From Castanea sativa (taxonomy: Eukaryota > Streptophyta > Magnoliopsida > Fagales > Fagaceae): a stretch of DNA of 64,000 bases. The notes below the pieces were generated by a model. It was given only the letters and a program-made list of their open reading frames with translations. It had not been told where the DNA came from and did no database searches. Shown here piece after piece: positions 61,760-64,000 of the stretch. The stretch spans positions 79,056,001-79,120,000 of the forward strand of contig NC_134013.1 of assembly GCF_040712315.1 (NCBI RefSeq). Direction: 5' to 3'. A program made the position numbers and the translations under genes. Position 1 is the first letter of the stretch, and each line of letters starts with the position of its first letter.

Positions 61760-62452
61760 CTAGAAATAATACTTTCGTAAATTATTCACATTCCATGTTC
61801 GAGGAATTACAATCTCATCTAAATCTTCCAACCGATAAGCCCCTGTTCCGATTATGGAGGTCACCTGATTAGGCCATTCCCAATTAGGACCTAGCTTTTC
61901 CCAAGAGGGATTCTTCATACTTCCGACCACCCTTCGTAAAACGTGATCTCCTGGAATGAACACCCTGACCTTTATCCCTTTCTCAAATCCTTTCTTAAGT
62001 TTTTGTTGGTATGGCGCTAATCTAACCACAGCTACCTCCCTTTGTTCCTCGGCTAAGTCGAGGTCAAGGGACATGAGTCGTTCATTGCTGCCACCGAGGA
62101 GTTGGTTGGACCTTAAAGTTGGAAAACCTGTTTCTTTAGGGATAACTGCTTCAGATCCGTACGACAAGGAAAAAGGGATCTCGCTCGTAGATCTTCTAGG
62201 AGTCGTGCGATATGTCCACAAAACATGGGGCAGCTCATCCACCCATTTTCCCTTCGCGTCTTCCAAACTTTTTTTCAATGCATCCATAATAACTTTGTTT
62301 GTAGCCTCTGCTTGTCCATTACTCTGGGGATATGATGGAGTTGAATATTTGTTCTTTATCCCTAAGTCACAATAGTACCTCCGAAAGGCCTTGCTATCGA
62401 ATTGAAGTCCATTATTCGAGATAAGAGTGTTTAGAACCCCAAACCTTATCAC
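61760..62452 (-). CDS. int: integrase core and C-terminus of the second Tat element
   Basis: 230 aa open frame. It has LISNNGLQF where the family has Ser-Asp-Asn-Gly, so the second catalytic Asp is Asn (codon 62416-62414). The catalytic Glu is in PQSNGQAEATNK. The C-terminus keeps DHVLRRVVGS, WEKLGPNWEWPNQV and NVNNLRKYYF at the expected end. The N-terminal part with the first Asp lies beyond a stop at about 62455. It cannot be an active integrase as it stands. Confidence 0.88.
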   Translation of the reverse strand: MIRFGVLNTLISNNGLQFDSKAFRRYYCDLGIKNKYSTPSYPQSNGQAEATNKVIMDALKKSLEDAKGKWVDELPHVLWTYRTTPRRSTSEIPFSLSYGSEAVIPKETGFPTLRSNQLLGGSNERLMSLDLDLAEEQREVAVVRLAPYQQKLKKGFEKGIKVRVFIPGDHVLRRVVGSMKNPSWEKLGPNWEWPNQVTSIIGTGAYRLEDLDEIVIPRTWNVNNLRKYYF

Positions 62453-62746
62453 AATATTTCGCTATACAAATCTTTTCACATCTTGATCTGGATGTTTGCC
62501 AATGGTTCAGTTTCTACCCATTTGATGAAATAATTAGTAGTAACAAGGAGATACTTCAATTCCCTGTTGCCTTACGGAAAGGCCCGATGATATCCAACCC
62601 CCACTATGCAAAAGGCCAAGGGATGCTCAACGGATTCAGTACTCCCCCCGGTTGGTGGATGTTAGGAGCATATCTCTGACATTAATCACATTTCTTAACA
62701 TACTCTTGGGAGGACTTCTACATGCTCGACCATCAATAACTTTGTG

Positions 62747-63070
62747 TTAAAGCTCTATGGGCAAGTGACCCACCCCCTGTATGATTACCACAAATCCCTT
62801 ATGCAACTCTTCTAGCAGTGTCTCCATTACTTCAGGATGAATACACAACAGGTATGGTCTCGAATATGAGCGTTTGTATAATTTTTTATCCTCGAATAAC
62901 CAAAACCTCGATGCCTTCCTACAAATTCTCTCTGCCTTGGTTTTTTCCTCAGGTAAAATTCCACTTTTAAGGAATGCAATCAGTGGATCCATCCAACTAG
63001 GGCCTACTCGCGTGAAGTTAACTCCTATCGAAACCGATATATCGTAAGCTGGTAACGCATAGTCCTCCAC
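62747..63070 (-). pseudogene. spacer and zinc-binding region before integrase, second Tat element
   Basis: 107-aa frame with SWMDPLIAFLKSGILPEEKT and FEDKKLYKRSYSRPYLLCIH, then MEVM-type residues and ELHKG at the start of the HHCC module. The Cys pair lies in broken sequence to the left (about 62640-62700). Confidence 0.75.
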
Positions 63071-63154
63071 GAGTATAATCCTGGGAAGATTCTCCCTACT
63101 AATGGTAGCTAGAGTTGCAAGCGAATCAACATGAGAATTTTTACTTCGAGGGAC

Positions 63155-63598
63155 CTATTCAAGCGTAAAAGAATGAAAGCCCCTTGACAATCGTTTAACT
63201 TGATTCAAGTACCAAAGCATCCTCGGGTCTTTTGCTTCAAAATCACCCTGAACCTGTCCAGCTATGAGTCTTGAATCATAATATGCCCTAATAATCCTAC
63301 CTCCGAGTTTTTGCATAGTGATCAACCTTGCCAGTAAAGCCTCGAAATCTGCCTCGTTGTTTGTTGTTGAAAAGTCGAGTCTCAGAGATTTTTCTAAAGT
63401 AATTCCATCTAGTGAGATCATCATAATTCCTATCCCTGACCCCTTCTGGTTAGCTGCGCCATCCATAAATAGCTGCCATGCCTGCTGAACTACCACTGAA
63501 CCCACTCTCACCACTTTCTTGGGCTTTCTCACCTCCTCTGAGCCATCCAGTTCTTCAGTAAATCCTACTACTAAATCTGCCAGAATTTGACCTTTCAC
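63155..63598 (-). CDS. second (archaeal-type) RNase H of the second Tat element
   Basis: 147-aa frame. LFMDGAANQKGSGIGIMM holds the first catalytic Asp, TTNNEADFEALLARL the Glu, and RAYYDSRLIAGQVQG the second Asp. It follows the RT-linked RNase H, which marks the Tat lineage. The frame is open but is separated from its neighbours by stops. Confidence 0.85.
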   Translation of the reverse strand: MKGQILADLVVGFTEELDGSEEVRKPKKVVRVGSVVVQQAWQLFMDGAANQKGSGIGIMMISLDGITLEKSLRLDFSTTNNEADFEALLARLITMQKLGGRIIRAYYDSRLIAGQVQGDFEAKDPRMLWYLNQVKRLSRGFHSFTLE

Positions 63599-63678
63599 AG
63601 CCGTTCAGGGCAAATACTTAATGTTAAATGCACCGAGCAAGTTCCCCGTTTTGCTACTCTACCTATATAATCCGATCT

Positions 63679-64000
63679 TTAGAGCAATGCTTGTAAGGGC
63701 AACTGAGTCAGGACGATCACGGTGTGGGCTTGGAAGTAGTAGGGCAGCTTCTTGGTGGCATGGATGATAGCAAGAATTGCCTTCTCCAGTTGTAGATACC
63801 TGACCTCGGCCTCTTGGAGGGATTTGCTAACATAGTACACTGGTTTCTGAATTCCTTCATCCACCCATATCAAGATCAAACTCACTGCATGCTGGGCAAT
63901 AGCCACACAAGCATACAAAACTTCTTCTTTCTCTGGCCTGGACAAGACTAGTAGATAAGCCAGATATGCTTTCAGCTCCTCAAAAGCCTCATCACATTCC
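63679..64000 (-). pseudogene. pol: RT-linked RNase H of the second Tat element (partial)
   Basis: 88 aa readable (63945-63679): EVLYACVAIAQHAVSLIL, KPVYYVSKSLQEAEVRYLQL and FQAHTVIVLT. It is interrupted at about 63678 and continues off the window on the right. The RT itself is not in the window. Confidence 0.85.

Larger units (their letters stand above)
57591..64000 (-). mobile_element. second Tat-lineage Ty3/gypsy element, cut by the window edge
   Basis: Read on the minus strand from the right edge: RT-linked RNase H (63945-63679), a second RNase H (63598-63155), integrase (63070-61760), a tandem-repeat region (61220-61680), an antisense gene (58330-60780) and LTR-like sequence to about 57.6 kb. 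The layout equals that of the element at 10357-20637, but the sequence is clearly different, so it is another family of the lineage. The left LTR border is not resolved. A purine-rich tract (minus-strand AAGTTTTGGGGGC) near 57866-57885 is a polypurine-tract candidate. Confidence 0.85.

Noticed and set aside
61956..62375. 139-aa plus-strand ORF
   Set aside because: It is the antisense shadow of the integrase frame 61760-62452.

Overview
The window is plant nuclear DNA. It has intron-bearing genes with GT-AG junctions, a nuclear tRNA gene, and AT-rich intergenic DNA full of LTR retrotransposons, LINE 3' ends and MITE-like foldbacks. Gene content (a type-B MGDG synthase, a PB1-MUSTANG protein, an ECA1/prolamin-like pair) points to a flowering plant, most likely a eudicot. 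A woody Fagaceae-like genome is only a guess from the style of the LTRs.

Host genes, left to right: (1) a complete eight-exon monogalactosyldiacylglycerol synthase of the MGD2/MGD3 type on the minus strand (1464-4565); (2) a tRNA-Arg(UCG) on the minus strand (22331-22404); (3) a domesticated Mutator transposase of the MUSTANG-B type on the plus strand, with a probable 5'UTR intron and two coding exons (coding 29529-32566); (4) a four-exon small RING-H2 protein on the minus strand (35161-39472), with a LINE relic in its third intron; (5) two related prolamin-like secreted-protein loci on the minus strand (47640-48670 and 54477-55513), both damaged. No functional link between these genes is evident.

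Mobile DNA dominates the rest. A Ty3/gypsy Tat-lineage element (10357-20637, minus strand) has both LTRs, a 5-bp target duplication, a primer-binding site, a decayed gag-pol with two RNase H domains, and a spliced-looking antisense gene with its own TATA box. A second Tat-type element runs from about 57.6 kb off the right edge and has the same layout, plus a tandem array between its antisense gene and integrase. Two solo LTRs with perfect 5-bp duplications (44320-45113, 48889-49704), a 280-bp TRIM-like element (25464-25743), an 841-bp element with 11-bp flanking repeats (9204-10044), four LINE-type RNase H relics and several MITEs are also visible.

The region 41.25-56.0 kb is a segmental duplication: copy A (about 41.25-49.98 kb) and copy B (about 51.2-56.0 kb) carry the same ordered blocks and one prolamin-like gene each. 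Each copy helps to date the other. Copy B lacks the solo gypsy LTR, copy A lacks a LINE-derived insertion that holds a 156-bp inverted repeat, and copy A alone has a perfect 44-bp palindrome.

The least ordinary signals are the antisense genes with their own promoters inside the retrotransposons, the 156-bp near-perfect foldback, the 44-bp palindrome that looks like a template-switch event, and the dense TCGTCC/GGACGA motif in the first Tat element. No clearly new multi-gene system was found.
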